A stretch of 9,339 nucleotides of DNA from Nitrospina sp. (GCA_003545625.1 DODH01000177.1:1-9339), one strand, 5' to 3'; positions 1 to 6,663 are shown, counted from the stretch's first letter. The notes: generated by a model from the sequence alone, not told the origin. Program-made: numbers and translations.

Positions 1-266
1 CAATATTGGCAAGTGTAATTATCTCTTCTTAGAATATTTTTTTTGCTAAATGCCAAACCCTTTTTCCGGTTTCGTCGAACCATTTTCAAAACACGTATCA
101 CAGTAGGAAGTTCGAAACTGGTCGAGGGAGTACGGACTAAATATCCTGCGCTATCCAACCCCTCGGCCCTGCCGCCAAAAATCATGGTTATGGCATGACG
201 AGCAGTACAAAATTGAAGCGGCTCATAAGAATAATTCAAAACCAGGCTTTTAAACGCATCGAGCAT
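1..266 (-). CDS. HNH endonuclease family protein, 5' part (cut by window edge)
   Basis: I read 88 codons from ATG 266-264 to the window edge, with no stop. The N-terminus has the pattern of small HNH nucleases: a hydrophobic VLNYSYEPL stretch (residues 9-17), then RHAITMIFGGRAE (23-35), PTVIRVLKMVRR (54-65), and SKKNILRRDNYTCQY (74-88), which normally runs into the first CxxC of the zinc-stabilised HNH (His-Me finger) fold. The visible part ends at that first cysteine, so the catalytic His-Asn-His residues lie outside the window. Family members are usually about 170-190 aa, so roughly half is missing. The start is supported by a strong GGGAGG 9 nt upstream. It has its own promoter and is probably not dependent on the dehydrogenase operon behind it. 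Family recognition is firm; the biological role (housekeeping versus defence nuclease) cannot be told from this fragment. Confidence 0.85.
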   Translation of the reverse strand, partial: MLDAFKSLVLNYSYEPLQFCTARHAITMIFGGRAEGLDSAGYLVRTPSTSFELPTVIRVLKMVRRNRKKGLAFSKKNILRRDNYTCQY

Positions 267-275
267 GTTTCCAAA

Positions 276-281
276 CCTCCC
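276..281 (-). promoter_or_regulatory. Ribosome binding site of the HNH endonuclease gene
   Basis: On the minus strand GGGAGG lies 9 nt upstream of ATG 266-264. It is the strongest Shine-Dalgarno match in the window and fixes the start of this edge-truncated gene. Confidence 0.75.
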
Positions 282-331
282 TGGAATAACTTGACTTGCT
301 TTAACTAGGCCCTATCAAGGTAATCCGGGGA

Positions 332-361
332 ATTTTACTCCTTCCATCCTTATACTGTCAA
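332..361 (-). promoter_or_regulatory. Sigma70-like promoter for the HNH endonuclease gene
   Basis: On the minus strand, TTGACA (361-356) and TAAAAT (337-332) are separated by 18 nt. That is a perfect -35 box and a one-mismatch -10 box. The predicted transcript would start near 325, about 60 nt upstream of the HNH start codon. It lies in the 118-nt gap after the dehydrogenase stop codon, so the endonuclease can be transcribed independently. Confidence 0.65.
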
Positions 362-384
362 TAGCGATGGTGCTAAAAAGGGCT

Positions 385-1803
385 TCATAGCATATTCCCG
401 GCACCCAACCTGTTTTCCGGATCGAGGCAATATTTAATTTTATTTAAATCTTCTAAACCACTTGGTCCAACCATTTTAGCAAAATATTTTTTTTTCAGTT
501 TTCCTATACCATGTTCTGCAGAAACCGTCCCCCCCCATTCTAAAATCTGGTCTACCATTTGATCGTAGACCTTTTGTGCTACATCTCTTTGGGACTCTTC
601 TGGCAGAAGATTTATATGTAAATGATTATCCCCCAAATGGCCAAACATGACGTAATCCAAGTCATTAGCTTTCAGAGTTTTCCGGTAAAACTGCATCATC
701 GACATAAAATATTTATCCGGGACAGCCATGTCTGTACCTAGTTTAACCCGGTCGGCCCGACTATTTTCCTCATTTATAATTGCCGGGACATCATGCCTGA
801 AATCGTGAAACATCTGCACATCCTTTGGCCCCTGAGCAAACCATGAATCATCAAGCATAATATTTTCTTCACTCAAAAATTCATACCAGTTTTCCAATAT
901 CAAATCATAATATTCCCTTTTAAGGACATCTTGTTCAAAAAACAAAGCCACTTTGGAATGGGTGGGTATGGCTTTATATTTGGCCTTCAACCTTTCCAGG
1001 GCGTTATGATCAAAATATTCCAGCGAACAGGGATCAATCTTATACCTATCAAAAGATTTAATTTTTGGAATCAACTGCCAACAGGAGCGTTCCTCTTCAA
1101 AAAATAAAATACCACTCACAAAATCATCCGGACGGGGAGCCAGGCGCAGGACAATGTCTGTAAAGATCCCAAGTGTGCCATCCGACCCAATAAACAGATC
1201 CAGCCAGTCCATACCTGGATGGACAAAATAACCTGCCGCATTTTTGCAATCCGGGCTTTGGTATGAAATATCCGGAAAAATAATTTTACTGCCGTCTTCA
1301 AACCTGAGTGGTTCTGTGATTTTCAGTCCTCGTTTGAGAAAAATTTTCCTGCCATCCACCAGAATCAATTCAACTTCTTCAACATAATCACGCGTTACTC
1401 CATATTTGTAACTCCGGGACCCGGAAGCATTGGTCGCCAGGGTACCACCCAGTGATGCCAATGCCTCAGTGGGATTGGGCGGATAAAACCATCCTGTAGG
1501 AGCCAGAAAACCCTGCAGTTCGTTTAATGATACAGCCGGACCAACCCTTACTCTTCCCTCCCCTTCTTTTGCAATACTATTTAACCGCTCTAATGAAACA
1601 ATAATGCCTCCAGACGGGATACGTGAGGCAGTCAAACCTGTTCCCGCGCCGGCAATGGTTACCGGTCGGGTTTCATTTTTCAGGAAATCCGCCAGTTCAT
1701 CCGAAGTTTCAGGAATGACAACCTCCTCAGCATTCCCTCCTGAAAAATTGGAAGCATCTCTTAAGTAGGGTACAATGAATTCAGGTTGCGTTTTTCTAAT
1801 CAT
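385..1803 (-). CDS. FAD-binding D-2-hydroxyacid dehydrogenase (GlcD / D-2-hydroxyglutarate dehydrogenase type)
   Basis: This 472-aa protein is of the usual single-subunit length. It should oxidise a D-2-hydroxy acid (lactate, glycolate or 2-hydroxyglutarate type) to the 2-oxo acid, passing electrons from FAD to a carrier. The PCMH-type FAD domain covers about residues 20-225, with AGAGTGLTAS (51-60), PPNPTEALASLGGTLATNASG (108-128) and IGSDGTLGIF (205-214). The cap and C-terminal domain holds GHLGDNHLH (388-396) and SAEHGIG (428-434). H389, H396 and E430 have the spacing of the zinc site known in D-2-hydroxyglutarate dehydrogenases, followed by H431. It ends with the typical LDPENRLGAGNML. 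There is no fused Fe-S module, so it is not YdiJ-like, and no GlcF or ETF gene is nearby. It starts 16 nt after the HPPD-like gene, with AGGA overlapping that gene's stop, so the two are co-transcribed. The enzyme class is firm; the substrate is unknown. Confidence 0.9.
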   Translation of the reverse strand: MIRKTQPEFIVPYLRDASNFSGGNAEEVVIPETSDELADFLKNETRPVTIAGAGTGLTASRIPSGGIIVSLERLNSIAKEGEGRVRVGPAVSLNELQGFLAPTGWFYPPNPTEALASLGGTLATNASGSRSYKYGVTRDYVEEVELILVDGRKIFLKRGLKITEPLRFEDGSKIIFPDISYQSPDCKNAAGYFVHPGMDWLDLFIGSDGTLGIFTDIVLRLAPRPDDFVSGILFFEEERSCWQLIPKIKSFDRYKIDPCSLEYFDHNALERLKAKYKAIPTHSKVALFFEQDVLKREYYDLILENWYEFLSEENIMLDDSWFAQGPKDVQMFHDFRHDVPAIINEENSRADRVKLGTDMAVPDKYFMSMMQFYRKTLKANDLDYVMFGHLGDNHLHINLLPEESQRDVAQKVYDQMVDQILEWGGTVSAEHGIGKLKKKYFAKMVGPSGLEDLNKIKYCLDPENRLGAGNML

Positions 1804-1819
1804 TGGATTTTCACAAATC

Positions 1820-2425
1820 CTAGAGGCGGGAGGACTCCATCAAGCCGTCAGCCTGGGGAGGCAAAAAACCTTGATAGCCGTTATGCCGTTCTATAAGTTC
1901 CAGAACCGTATAGGCCTTGCCATTTTTATTTTCTGGTTGGGTAAAGATTTGCCGTAAATCCGTATTCGGGGCACCCACAATCTGACCGGAAAATTCTATC
2001 TTCCGAGCTTGCATTTTGTCGATAGCGTGCTTAATATCCTGAACCAAAACGGCAATATGGTGGAAACATTGATCCCCGTGTGTTTGAACCCAATCAGGGA
2101 TAAGGCTGGGTTCGCCACGTTTCCCCTCAAAAGCCTGATCTACAAACAAACTTGGGTAGCCCGGTTTTCTATAAACCTTGGCCCACCAATTATCGAATTC
2201 AAGAACGCCCAGGGTTTGATCCTGAGAAAAACCCAAGCGAAGAAGATCTTTAGCGCGTGTATTGACATCAAGAGTTCGTAGAGTGCAATGATCGACCAGG
2301 GGCATTAAGCCAACACCGCAATCAGAAAGATCATCATTCAGACAGCGGGCGGCTTTGTTTTCAGACAAAAACCGCTCGATATATTCGTCAAAAAAAACAT
2401 CGGTTTGATGATTATCAGACATCAT
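1820..2425 (-). CDS. Stand-alone VOC-fold protein resembling the catalytic half of 4-hydroxyphenylpyruvate dioxygenase
   Basis: This 201-aa protein is likely a non-heme Fe(II) enzyme. VDHCTLRT (44-51) is the first strand of a VOC module. FHHIAVLVQDI (121-131) matches HPPD's VQHIAL...DI segment. IFTQP (160-164) followed by LELIERHNGYQGF (175-187) matches HPPD's IFTKP and EIIQR...G.GF. The facial-triad residues His, His and Glu appear to be kept as H46, H123 and E176. HPPD and hydroxymandelate synthase are about 350-400 aa with two VOC halves; here only one is present, with about 40 extra N-terminal residues. A distant DUF1338 (2-oxoadipate dioxygenase) relation is an alternative. It begins ATGATG, so either Met could be used. 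The small membrane protein gene overlaps its start by 11 nt, pointing to translational coupling, and no clear SD of its own is visible. Fold and metal site are likely; the substrate is unknown. Confidence 0.75.
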   Translation of the reverse strand: MMSDNHQTDVFFDEYIERFLSENKAARCLNDDLSDCGVGLMPLVDHCTLRTLDVNTRAKDLLRLGFSQDQTLGVLEFDNWWAKVYRKPGYPSLFVDQAFEGKRGEPSLIPDWVQTHGDQCFHHIAVLVQDIKHAIDKMQARKIEFSGQIVGAPNTDLRQIFTQPENKNGKAYTVLELIERHNGYQGFLPPQADGLMESSRL

Positions 2426-2585
2426 TTTCAGTTTGGTTGGCTGGCTGAGAGTTCTCTTTAGCCTCTTTCTGTCGGCGTTCCTCTTCCATTCTAGGTTGGT
2501 TATGGATGAACTTCATGTATTTGACCAATAAAATCATCATCCCTAAAGGAAAAGCCACTATCAAAATTGTAACCAGATCGTCCAC
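2415..2585 (-). CDS. Small single-pass membrane protein, 56 aa, GTG start
   Basis: I do not recognise the family. Reading from GTG 2585-2583 gives MDDLVTILIVAFPLGMMILL..., then a charged tail ending ...NQTENDV and TGA at 2417-2415. Residues 4-21 form one uninterrupted hydrophobic helix. Residues 22-56 are hydrophilic, with a run of E/R/K around 33-45. The predicted topology is a short acidic N-terminus, one helix and a cytoplasmic tail after the positive residues K22, K25 and H28. The case for a real gene is AGGAG 5 nt upstream of the GTG, an upstream in-frame stop that leaves no other start, a sensible TM-plus-tail composition, and an 11-nt overlap with the HPPD-like gene in another frame. 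It is probably first in the operon. It may tether or assist the two oxidative enzymes at the membrane, but that is inference. Confidence 0.68.
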   Translation of the reverse strand: MDDLVTILIVAFPLGMMILLVKYMKFIHNQPRMEEERRQKEAKENSQPANQTENDV

Positions 2586-2590
2586 TCCAT

Positions 2591-2595
2591 CTCCT
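2591..2595 (-). promoter_or_regulatory. Ribosome binding site fixing the GTG start of the small membrane protein
   Basis: AGGAG on the minus strand is 5 nt from GTG 2585. An ATG at 2590 is out of frame and reaches a stop after nine codons. The SD therefore supports GTG as the productive start. Confidence 0.65.
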
Positions 2596-2656
2596 GTGAA
2601 AATTTACTTGTGCATAGTGTATCATTAAAGCAGGAGAGCCGACCAGTGAGCAATAG

Positions 2657-2683
2657 CTCATTGAGCCGAAATAACTTTTTGCC
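2657..2683. repeat. 27-bp intergenic repeat, copy 1
   Basis: This copy begins CTCATTGAGCCGA and ends AACTTTTTGCC. It matches 6637-6663 at 25 of 27 positions, differing at two sites in the middle. It lies in the divergent region between the small membrane protein gene (minus) and the MoxR ATPase gene (plus), 14 nt before the TTG start. Here it also overlaps a small set of half-sites: TGAGC (2647-2651), GCTCA (2656-2660) and TGAGC (2662-2666). These give either of two short 5-bp stems. Function unknown; a regulator site or a dispersed genomic repeat are both possible. Confidence 0.7.
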
Positions 2684-2690
2684 AGAAGGA
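2684..2690 (+). promoter_or_regulatory. Ribosome binding site fixing the TTG start of the MoxR-like ATPase
   Basis: AGAAGGA is 7 nt upstream of TTG 2698. No ATG occurs in frame before the conserved WIGQEEVL segment, so a TTG start with this SD is the best choice. Confidence 0.65.
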
Positions 2691-2697
2691 TCACATA

Positions 2698-3645
2698 TTG
2701 AATACGACAACAAAAAAGACAATAGAAATAGATGGGGTCACTCTACATTTGAGCCAACCCGATAACACCTCTTCCGAGTGGATTGGCCAGGAAGAAGTCC
2801 TCAGGCAAATTCAGGCTTGCTGGATGGTGATATCCGAAAAGGACTTCCCCCTTTCACCAAGAATAACCGGAATGCCCGGGATCGGAAAAACCACCATGGC
2901 TATGGTAGCCGCGAATCAAAGAAATCAGCCCCTGTATATATTCCAGTGCACCAGTGACACCCGCCCGGAGGACCTGTTAATCACGCCGGTTCTCTCAGAA
3001 AAGGGAAAGATTTCATATCATGCATCGCCTCTTGTATGCGCCATAATTGAGGGCGGTATTTGCATTCTTGATGAAGGCAACCGCATGAATGAAAAAAGCT
3101 GGGCCTCATTGGCTCCCCTTCTCGATCACCGGCGTTACGTGGAATCCATTATTGCGGGGATCAAGATTCAAGCTCACAAGGAGTTTCGTGCCTGCGTGAC
3201 AATGAATAATGACGAATCCACTTTCGAAATTCCCGATTATATCCTGTCGCGTTTACAACCCACCTTGCAGCTGGCAATGCCCAGTTACCAGGATGAATTG
3301 GCTATACTCAGATATCATCTTCCCTTTTCAGGGGAAGACCTTTTAAAAATGACTGTGGATTTCCTGCAAAAATCCCATCAGTTGGACCTGGATTTTTCTC
3401 CCCGTGACGGTATTCATATTATTCAATACGCTCTGAAACGAATCAGCCAGGAAAAAGATAATCCCCTAGCCAAAGATAAAATGTGGCAAGAGGCGGTCAG
3501 CAAGGTTCTTGGTGAAGAAGCTCTCGACCTGGATGCTCTTGCCGCCCGCAACCGCAGGGCTCTCGGTGAAGAAAGGCTTCCCATGGGTCTGGGAGATTTC
3601 TTTTTCAGTGATGACAATCCCTTGCACCCGGATATGGATAAATAG
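2698..3645 (+). CDS. MoxR-like AAA+ ATPase
   Basis: A 315-aa ATPase of the MoxR/AAA_5 type, a class that remodels or activates co-encoded protein partners, often ones that bind metals or carry VWA domains. Visible in order are WIGQEEVL (28-35, the conserved entry segment), Walker [10 protein letters not shown] (58-66), Walker [10 protein letters not shown] (121-129, D125 and E126), sensor 1 in CVTMNND (156-162), an arginine-finger candidate R175 in YILSRLQP, and a sensor 2 candidate R226 in FSPRDGIH. The lid follows, and the acidic tail after about residue 290 is not conserved in sequence I recognise. All catalytic residues look intact. The start is TTG with a good SD; the next in-frame TTG (2749) would remove 17 residues without hitting a domain. 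The next gene starts 1 nt after its stop, so the pair is translationally linked. No plain sigma70 promoter was found upstream. Confidence 0.88.
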   Translation: MNTTTKKTIEIDGVTLHLSQPDNTSSEWIGQEEVLRQIQACWMVISEKDFPLSPRITGMPGIGKTTMAMVAANQRNQPLYIFQCTSDTRPEDLLITPVLSEKGKISYHASPLVCAIIEGGICILDEGNRMNEKSWASLAPLLDHRRYVESIIAGIKIQAHKEFRACVTMNNDESTFEIPDYILSRLQPTLQLAMPSYQDELAILRYHLPFSGEDLLKMTVDFLQKSHQLDLDFSPRDGIHIIQYALKRISQEKDNPLAKDKMWQEAVSKVLGEEALDLDALAARNRRALGEERLPMGLGDFFFSDDNPLHPDMDK

Positions 3646-3646
3646 C

Positions 3647-5497
3647 GTGACGCTGAACCAGGATATGATTCCTATACTAAAACTCAGTGGCCGCATTCAA
3701 TTTTTACCCGTGATTCACGGTAGCGGTAGTTTCGCACGGGAGGTGCGCCATCGGCTTTTAGCGTTTCCCTGTGATTGCCTTGCTGTCGCGCTTCCACCTG
3801 AATTCGAACAAACGGTTGAAGAAGGGATCAGAATTCTCCCAAGCATTTCCCTGAGTTGCCAAATCGAACAAAATGGCGGAATGAACTATGTGCCCATCGA
3901 TCCAAGCCAGCCATTAATAATGGGTCTACGCATTGCCATGCAGGAGGGAATACCCCGCCATTTCATAGACTGGAGCACGGAGAATTATGAAAAAAGAGCT
4001 GTCGACTTTCCAGACAGCTTTGCCTTGAGCAAACTATCCTATGAAAAATTTATCAGCACCCTCCTTTTAACCTTAAAACGTCCCAAGGATAAAAGTCATC
4101 ACTTCTGGCGCGCACGTTGGATGGCCTATCAACTCCATCAACTGGAACTGGAGTATGCTCACACAGTATGCCTGTGTTCCATCCTCGACTGGCCCTGGAT
4201 CAAGGAAGCTTACGATGAACGGTTGGAAGTGCTTGCACCGCAAAAACCTGAAGGATTGCCCTCATTACATGGCGTGGATAAACAAACCTTATTCTTTGCG
4301 CTTTCGGAGTTTCCCTATGTGACCTACTTATATGAAAAAAAACGGCAGGAATTGCGCCCTGACAATAATACGCCGGTAGATGGGGTTAAAGAAATTCTTG
4401 TGCGTGCTCGTGAACTGTTCACTAAAAAACACAAAATTCGTTATCACAACCTGACTTCTCAGACTTTCCAGCTTCTTTTACAATATATTCGCAACCTGAC
4501 TTTAATGGAATCACGACTCCTGCCGGATCTCTATACTCTGGTAAAAGCCGCCAAGCAATTCGGCGGAGACCCATTTGCCGTTGCCGTTTTGGAAGCGGCA
4601 AGGGAATATCCCTTTGAACCTGCCAAAAATTTACAAGAGACCCTTTCACTGGGAATCGACCAGGCTTTGCCGGATGAAGAAGATGCCAAACCGTTAAGCA
4701 TGAAAAACCGTTTGTTGGAAACCCAGTTTGAATGGCGGTCGCTGGATTTAAAACCCGACCCGAACATCAAAACCCAGGAAAAATGGCAACACCGTTGGGA
4801 CCCCTATGGGCAATGCTCCTGGCCGCCCGAGGATGAAAAAATAGAAAACCTGAACACACATGTTCGTGAACAAACTAAATTTTTATTGAGTCACGACCTG
4901 GCCCGGACCGAAAAATTTACCTCCTCCGTTAAGGACGGCATAGACATCAGGGATACCCTGCGCAACTGGCATACGGGCGATATTTATGTGAAAGAGATTC
5001 CTCCATCCAAAGGACAGGTCGAAATTATTGTTTTCCTTTTTGACCCTGAGCCCGAGCCTGACAAATACAGATGGTGTCAAACCTGGTACGCCGAACATAA
5101 TGCGGAATCCACTTTATGTTTTTTCGCCACCGAATATATGGATTCTTTAATCGGACCGGGCATTGGGCAATCCACTTATGGGGGATGCATGATGATTTAC
5201 CCTCCCCGTCCCATACCGGATATATGGCAGGACCCGCGCATTTCTTTATCCGAAACATTGGAGGAAAAGCTTCTAGAAGCGGCTTTTTTTCATTCCAAAG
5301 AAAAGAACGTCACCGTTGTCGCACCCTGCGCGCCTCGAATAACCTGGCGAAGACTTGCCAGGAAATACGGCAAAAGAATCATTCATATCCCGCTGAAACG
5401 ATTTTCCAATCAGACCATTGAAAAAATAAGGCGCTTCCATGTGCTAAACGGGAAAAATATCCGCTCCTACGCACAACGCTTCATCCAGGATATCTAA
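3647..5497 (+). CDS. Uncharacterised 616-aa MoxR partner protein, possibly distantly DUF5682/TraB-like in its N-terminal half
   Basis: I cannot assign a function. Residues 16-110 have the outline of a TraB/DUF5682-type fold: LPVIHGSGSFAREVRHRL (20-37), a strand CLAVALPP (44-51), then YVPIDPSQPLIMGLRIAMQE (81-100) and IPRHFIDW (102-109). FWRARWMAYQL (153-163) recalls the R..MA helix of that superfamily. The strand CLCSILDWPW (175-184) has Asp where relatives often carry His, so catalysis may be lost. Residues 200-430 are mostly helical. The C-terminus has two conserved-looking blocks, KYRWCQTWYAEHNAESTL (463-480) and VTVVAPCAPRITWRRLARKYG (545-565). No signal peptide or TM helix is seen. I prefer GTG 3647, 1 nt after the ATPase stop; ATG 3665 has AGGA only 1 nt away. 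An in-frame extension back to 3509 lies inside the ATPase gene and is unlikely. MoxR-DUF5682 neighbourhoods are known; the similarity here is weak. Confidence 0.72.
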   Translation: MTLNQDMIPILKLSGRIQFLPVIHGSGSFAREVRHRLLAFPCDCLAVALPPEFEQTVEEGIRILPSISLSCQIEQNGGMNYVPIDPSQPLIMGLRIAMQEGIPRHFIDWSTENYEKRAVDFPDSFALSKLSYEKFISTLLLTLKRPKDKSHHFWRARWMAYQLHQLELEYAHTVCLCSILDWPWIKEAYDERLEVLAPQKPEGLPSLHGVDKQTLFFALSEFPYVTYLYEKKRQELRPDNNTPVDGVKEILVRARELFTKKHKIRYHNLTSQTFQLLLQYIRNLTLMESRLLPDLYTLVKAAKQFGGDPFAVAVLEAAREYPFEPAKNLQETLSLGIDQALPDEEDAKPLSMKNRLLETQFEWRSLDLKPDPNIKTQEKWQHRWDPYGQCSWPPEDEKIENLNTHVREQTKFLLSHDLARTEKFTSSVKDGIDIRDTLRNWHTGDIYVKEIPPSKGQVEIIVFLFDPEPEPDKYRWCQTWYAEHNAESTLCFFATEYMDSLIGPGIGQSTYGGCMMIYPPRPIPDIWQDPRISLSETLEEKLLEAAFFHSKEKNVTVVAPCAPRITWRRLARKYGKRIIHIPLKRFSNQTIEKIRRFHVLNGKNIRSYAQRFIQDI

Positions 5498-5502
5498 GTA
5501 GA

Positions 5503-5964
5503 ATGTATCCTGAAATTAACATACGTGAAGCCCACACTGATGATCTTTCCATACTTGTTGAAAACAACCTGGCTCTAGCAAAAGAAACCGAATCGCTGAA
5601 CCTGAATAAGGAAGTCCTGAGAGACGGTATTAAACAAGCCTTAACGAGGGAAGAATGCTATTATTTCGTTGCCGTGGTCTCTGGAAAGGTAGTCGGGCAA
5701 ACCATGATTACCTACGAATGGAGCGACTGGAGGAATGGCGTTATCTGGTGGATGCAAAGCGTTTACGTGCTTCCCGATTACCGTAAACAAGGGGTGTTTC
5801 GCAAACTGTTTAGCCAAATCGAAAGCCTTGCCCGAACTCATCCACAAGTCAAAGCTTTGCGTTTATATGTGATGCGGAATAACAATACAGGGCAACGTAC
5901 CTACCAAAGCCTAGGGATGAATGATTCTGGCTATATCGTTTTTGAAAAAGAGAGTTCTGCCTGA
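5503..5964 (+). CDS. GNAT-family N-acetyltransferase
   Basis: This 153-aa single-domain acetyltransferase is of the usual size and transfers acetyl from acetyl-CoA to an amine of an unknown acceptor. The N-terminal strand and helix INIREAHTDDL (5-15) are typical. VAVVSGKVVGQTMI (56-69) forms the beta-2/3 hairpin. Motif A runs QSVYVLPDYRKQGVFRKLF (85-103), with the pyrophosphate-binding RKQGVF (94-99). NNNTGQRTYQSLGM (126-139) is motif B. It starts 5 nt after the preceding stop, with AGGA 12 nt upstream, so it belongs to the ATPase operon. It could modify a partner of that operon or be a passenger gene. The downstream gene is convergent, 18 nt away, and no terminator hairpin is visible between them. 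Confidence 0.9.
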   Translation: MYPEINIREAHTDDLSILVENNLALAKETESLNLNKEVLRDGIKQALTREECYYFVAVVSGKVVGQTMITYEWSDWRNGVIWWMQSVYVLPDYRKQGVFRKLFSQIESLARTHPQVKALRLYVMRNNNTGQRTYQSLGMNDSGYIVFEKESSA

Positions 5965-5982
5965 ACGATTGCTCAAACAAAC

Positions 5983-6576
5983 TCAATTCAGCCGGTCGGA
6001 AGAAGGTTTGGAATTTTCCAGGGACAAAAAATTGCCATGGAGCGTAGAGTTTTGGGAAAAGGCTTCCTGAACAGGATCAGGAAACGCCTGGTCGCATTCG
6101 CTGAGATACTTCATCACCGCAATCATCCAGTCCGATTCATGCGGTGAATGAATGATTGCAATATTCTGGCCCTCATAGTCCTTACAAATTTGATCCTGTG
6201 CCCGACTGGTTCCAGGAACGGTTTCCCTTTTTTTAATAGCGAGCGGACGAAGGGGATCGACATGAATAATTTCCAGTCCCTTGTATTTTTCCGGAACATC
6301 TTCTTCGATAAACTCTTCGATGGGTATGCCATTGACATTGGTAAGACCCGGTTGTACCAAAGACGCAATATAAATAGGGACCCTTTTAATTACTGCCTGC
6401 TCAGCATAACCTTCGCGGAGTACCGTCTCATCATTGTCTGTCTGGCCAAAAACCACAAAGTCCCAATGTCCGTATGTCAACCGTCTCTGTCTTTGAAGAA
6501 TGACGGTTTGTTCGTAGGCCTCAACGATCTTTTCATAAACTTTCTGATCTCTGGTTCTAACCTTAATTTTTGGCAT
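5983..6576 (-). CDS. Hypothetical protein, 197 aa
   Basis: I do not recognise this protein. It is soluble-looking, with no signal peptide, membrane helix or cysteine pair. The N-terminus is basic (MPKIKVRTRDQKVYEK), then a helix EKIVEAYEQTVILQRQRR (15-32) and a beta-rich middle with GHWDFVVFGQ (36-45), AVIKRVPIYIASLVQPG (61-77) and GLEIIHVDPLRP (100-111). A second alpha/beta unit has NIAIIHSPHESDWMIAVMKYL (138-158). The polar C-terminal 35 residues look disordered. Codon use resembles its neighbours. The start is supported by AGGA (6586-6583) 6 nt upstream, and an extended -10 box lies 40 nt further out. It is a monocistronic gene, convergent with the acetyltransferase and divergent from murJ. 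Confidence 0.75.
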   Translation of the reverse strand: MPKIKVRTRDQKVYEKIVEAYEQTVILQRQRRLTYGHWDFVVFGQTDNDETVLREGYAEQAVIKRVPIYIASLVQPGLTNVNGIPIEEFIEEDVPEKYKGLEIIHVDPLRPLAIKKRETVPGTSRAQDQICKDYEGQNIAIIHSPHESDWMIAVMKYLSECDQAFPDPVQEAFSQNSTLHGNFLSLENSKPSSDRLN

Positions 6577-6612
6577 TTAGCATCCTGATAAATAAGAAGT
6601 CCATCAATTAAA

Positions 6613-6621
6613 ATTATAACA
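6613..6621 (-). promoter_or_regulatory. Extended -10 promoter of the 197-aa hypothetical gene
   Basis: On the minus strand TGTTATAAT contains a consensus TATAAT preceded by the TGn extension. No good -35 box is seen at 16-18 nt; the region where it would lie enters the 27-bp repeat (6637-6663). Transcription would start near 6606, about 30 nt before the start codon. Confidence 0.6.
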
Positions 6622-6636
6622 CGCAATGCACAGGAA

Positions 6637-6663
6637 CTCATTGAGCCGAGACAACTTTTTGCC
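6637..6663. repeat. 27-bp intergenic repeat, copy 2
   Basis: This is the second copy of the element at 2657-2683, 25 of 27 identical. Beyond this core on the CTCATTGAG side, weaker similarity continues for about 15 nt. It lies almost exactly midway between two outward-facing extended -10 boxes, at roughly -30 to -60 of each predicted start. That position is compatible with a shared activator or repressor site. Confidence 0.7.

Noticed and set aside
45..57. 13-bp inverted match to the region at the start of the 197-aa gene (about 6570-6582)
   Set aside because: About one 13-mer match of this kind is expected by chance in a window this long. One copy is inside coding sequence.
1775..2281. Plus-strand reading frames opposite the dehydrogenase/HPPD-like junction
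   Set aside because: Shadows of the minus-strand genes, with no family motifs or RBS.
2616..2624. TGATACACT on minus as promoter of the small membrane protein operon
   Set aside because: It matches an extended -10 only loosely and has no -35. The position is suitable but the evidence is too thin for a feature.
3509..3646. In-frame N-terminal extension of the 616-aa protein back to ATG 3509
   Set aside because: It lies wholly within the ATPase coding region in another frame, has no SD-linked support, and its residues look like an out-of-frame translation. GTG 3647 or ATG 3665 are better starts.
5116..5421. 101-codon plus-strand frame within the 616-aa gene
   Set aside because: Alternate-frame shadow. 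The main frame there holds the conserved-looking KYRW/ESTL and APCAPR blocks.
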